Source of the DNA: an uncultured Chitinophagaceae bacterium
GTDB taxonomy: Bacteria > Bacteroidota > Bacteroidia > Chitinophagales > Chitinophagaceae
Reading direction: 5' to 3'
DNA length: 8,234 nucleotides
Assembly (NCBI GenBank): GCA_903832075.1
Contig: CAILAF010000089.1
Coordinates: forward strand, 1 to 8,234
Positions 6,056-8,234 of the stretch are shown one piece after another. The stretch's first letter is position 1. The number at the start of each line of letters is the position of its first letter. The notes under the pieces are model-generated. The model was given only the letters and a program-made list of their open reading frames with translations. It made no database searches and had not been told where the DNA came from. Both the position numbers and the translations under genes were made by a program.

Positions 6056-8234
6056 TTAAAAAAGAATTTTTACATCTAATGTTTCTTCTTTAAACTCAAG
6101 TGGCAAGATTAATTCATTATAATTTTCTTGTAGAGACAAAGCATAAATACCTTTATTCATTTCTTTATTATTGATAAAAATATTTTTAGGATTTTTCTTA
6201 ATAGTTCTTAGAACTAATTTCCAATCATACTTTTCTTTTTTCAAATCGGTTTTGTTTCCTGAAAATTTAAAAATAAAATGATAGCTATTTTTTTCAGGTG
6301 TAACGTGCACGGCATACAATTGAAATTTTTTCTCTTCTAATGAATTTTTATTTTCTCCATCATCATTAAATAAAACATATTCCGATTCTTTTTGTGAAGG
6401 ATAATAATTCCAAAAAAGTTTTTTTACATTATTATGTAATGAATCATCAAAATCATAAAGCGGTAATATGGAGCCGGCTTTAATAAAAAATGGAATCGTT
6501 TGTAATTTTAAAGGAAGTGTAATCCACCTATTGCCAATATATAATGTATCACGAGTAAATCTATACCATTCGCCTTTTGGCAAATAAACTTTTCTTGTTG
6601 TTGAATTCTTCTGTAACACAGGTGCCACAAGGATTTCATTGCCCCACATTAATTCATCATCAATATCCATTGCCTTTGTATCACTTGGAAAATCATAATA
6701 CAATGGTCGTATTAATGGCTCACCAAATTTTGCCTGACGATAAGCCAATGTATAATTATACGGCATCAATTGATATCTTAAATGAACAATTGATTTTGCA
6801 ATTCCGCGATAAGCCGTATCAATTAATGCAGGTTCGCTTGGAAAACTAAAAGCATTCTTATCTACTTCATACAATGCAGTTCCATGAGGACGAAAGATTG
6901 GAGTGAATGATGCAAACTGCAACCAACGAATATATAATTCATTATCGCCATCACCACCGGCAAAACCACCTGCATCGCTATGCACATACGGAATACCACT
7001 CATGCTCATTCCTAAAATATTTTTTACCGATGCTTGTAATCCGCTCCAGCTGCGGCTTACATCGCCTGTCCATGGAAAAATACTATACCGCTGACTTCCA
7101 GCAAAACCACTTCGGTTTAAATGAAATAATCTGGTATTAGGTAATTCATTTGCATAATGTTCAAACAACATTTTATTCCAATAATGACCATACACATTAT
7201 GCACTTCATCAGCATTCATCATTCTGTTTACACCTTCATCTTTTAAATTATGAAATAAAGATGATGGATGTTTTTCGGGTTCACCTAAATCAGTCCACCA
7301 ACCTGCAACTCCATTTGCAATTTGCTTTTTATAATGAATATTCCAAATCCAATCGCCTGCATCTTTTCTAAACACATCTAATATGCCGCCATAACCAAAA
7401 TAAAAATCAGTAAGCATGAAAGCCTTTCCGGCACTGTCTTTTGCGAGATACGGCAATGAAGCATCAAAATTTTTTGTTCCTTTTAAAAAGAAAGGTTCGC
7501 TGATTAAAATGGTATTAATATTTTGATTTTTAAAATCAGTAATCATTTTTTTGGGATCAGGCCATTTTGTTTTATTTATCCAATCTAAATTTCCTAATGT
7601 TCCTTTAATACTATCACCAAACCAAAACAAATCGAAGATGATTGCATCTGTTTTAATTTGATTTTGTTTCATCGAATCAACAATGTTTTTCACTTGTTGT
7701 TCACTTGTATATCCAAAACGACTCATTAAATTTCCAAATGCCCAACGCGGTGGTAATGGTTGTGTGCCGGTTAAAGATTGATAAGTAGTTAATAGTTGTT
7801 TATAATCATCTCCCAAAACAATAAACACATTTAATTCGCCACTTACAAAACCTGTTTCAAAAATTTGTTGATTGGTTTTACCAATATCTGCAAAACCTTT
7901 TGATGCATTATCAAAAAACAAAAGATATTTATTGGATGATGTAAAAACAGGAACTGAAAAATTTAAATTATCTGCACCATCACTATAACCATACCATGGA
8001 TTATTATACAAATTAAAACGATATCCCCTGCGATTCAATGGTAGTGCACGTTCGCCGCCACCGAATATTTTTTCATCATCATGTAATAAAAAATCAAAGC
8101 CTTTATAATCTGATGAACTTAAAGTAGCTACTAAAGCTGCACGTTTATCTTTTCCAAAAAAAATGGTATCGCCATGAATGTTGTAAGGAAATGAAATTTC
8201 GCTTTGTGGTTTTACAATAACAGCATCGGTAATA
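6056..8234 (-). CDS. Glycoside hydrolase family 31 protein, alpha-glucosidase/alpha-glucosyltransferase type (5'-truncated by window edge)
   Basis: The frame is open to the right edge, giving 725 visible residues (last whole codon ends at 8233). The family's usual length suggests fewer than 100 N-terminal residues are missing, so a signal peptide cannot be judged. Visible residues 1 to ~160 form the GH31 N-terminal beta-sandwich (FGGGERALPLNRRGY near 57-71). The TIM barrel starts near PPRWAFGNLMSRFGYT (161-176) and carries DLFWFGD (201-207), the nucleophile Asp315 in WWTDLGEPE, LNRSGFAGSQRY (372-383), the acid/base Asp391 in WTGDVSRSW, and FRPHGT (447-452). C-terminal beta domains follow. All catalytic residues are intact. 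The LGEPE loop, in place of the common WxDMNE, is a type I associate with GH31 transglucosylases such as Cellvibrio Agd31B, so a 4-alpha-glucosyltransferase role is possible; this is tentative. The TTG at 8036-8038 is an internal Leu codon. The stop abuts the trmD stop with no gap. Confidence 0.93.
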   Translation of the reverse strand, partial: ITDAVIVKPQSEISFPYNIHGDTIFFGKDKRAALVATLSSSDYKGFDFLLHDDEKIFGGGERALPLNRRGYRFNLYNNPWYGYSDGADNLNFSVPVFTSSNKYLLFFDNASKGFADIGKTNQQIFETGFVSGELNVFIVLGDDYKQLLTTYQSLTGTQPLPPRWAFGNLMSRFGYTSEQQVKNIVDSMKQNQIKTDAIIFDLFWFGDSIKGTLGNLDWINKTKWPDPKKMITDFKNQNINTILISEPFFLKGTKNFDASLPYLAKDSAGKAFMLTDFYFGYGGILDVFRKDAGDWIWNIHYKKQIANGVAGWWTDLGEPEKHPSSLFHNLKDEGVNRMMNADEVHNVYGHYWNKMLFEHYANELPNTRLFHLNRSGFAGSQRYSIFPWTGDVSRSWSGLQASVKNILGMSMSGIPYVHSDAGGFAGGDGDNELYIRWLQFASFTPIFRPHGTALYEVDKNAFSFPSEPALIDTAYRGIAKSIVHLRYQLMPYNYTLAYRQAKFGEPLIRPLYYDFPSDTKAMDIDDELMWGNEILVAPVLQKNSTTRKVYLPKGEWYRFTRDTLYIGNRWITLPLKLQTIPFFIKAGSILPLYDFDDSLHNNVKKLFWNYYPSQKESEYVLFNDDGENKNSLEEKKFQLYAVHVTPEKNSYHFIFKFSGNKTDLKKEKYDWKLVLRTIKKNPKNIFINNKEMNKGIYALSLQENYNELILPLEFKEETLDVKILF

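Noticed and set aside
6577..7371. Plus-strand open frames opposite the GH31 gene (and similar ones opposite the oxidoreductase, dipeptidase and trmD)
   Set aside because: Their translations are rich in His, Gln, Leu and Tyr without domain signatures, and they lie fully within well-supported genes on the other strand or frame.
8036..8038. TTG as the start of the GH31 protein
   Set aside because: Sixty-five further in-frame codons reach the window edge and encode recognisable GH31 N-domain sequence (FGGGERALP just before), so this is an internal Leu.

Overview
The window is AT-rich chromosomal DNA from a member of the Bacteroidota, most probably of the Chitinophagaceae type. This is inferred from the A/T-rich codon use, starts without Shine-Dalgarno sequences, candidate TAnnTTTG-type -7 elements, a short TrmD, and a GH31 enzyme of the type common in that phylum. 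No RNA gene, insertion sequence, CRISPR array or phage gene was seen, and no stretch over 300 bases lacks a gene.

Layout, left to right. (1) The C-terminal ~400 residues of a zinc M20 dipeptidase (+), cut by the left edge and closed by a hairpin/U-tract terminator. (2) A 109-bp intergenic region holding that terminator and, directly after it, a perfect 38-nt inverted repeat that looks like an operator. (3) A small four-helix membrane protein overlapping a 66-residue Cro/C1-type regulator (+). (4) An Hsp15-like S4 RNA-binding protein (+) 17 bp further on. (5) A 974-residue FAD plus Fe-S oxidoreductase of the Dld-II/YdiJ type (-), tail to tail with the S4 gene and separated from it by 4 bp. (6) A 100-bp divergent promoter region, then trmD (+). 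(7) A GH31 glycoside hydrolase or transglycosylase (-), cut by the right edge, whose stop codon directly abuts the trmD stop.

The genes do not form one pathway. They are mostly housekeeping functions (peptide turnover, ribosome rescue, tRNA modification, 2-hydroxyacid oxidation) plus one polysaccharide or oligosaccharide enzyme. The only likely self-contained regulatory unit is palindrome, membrane protein and regulator, which reads as an autoregulated two-gene cassette of unknown purpose.

I see no clear new defence or mobile system. The observations most worth a second look are the 38-nt operator-like palindrome with an extra half-site, and a five-unit heptamer repeat inside the oxidoreductase coding sequence that is translated as an interdomain linker. 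The two nearly gapless convergent gene junctions come next.
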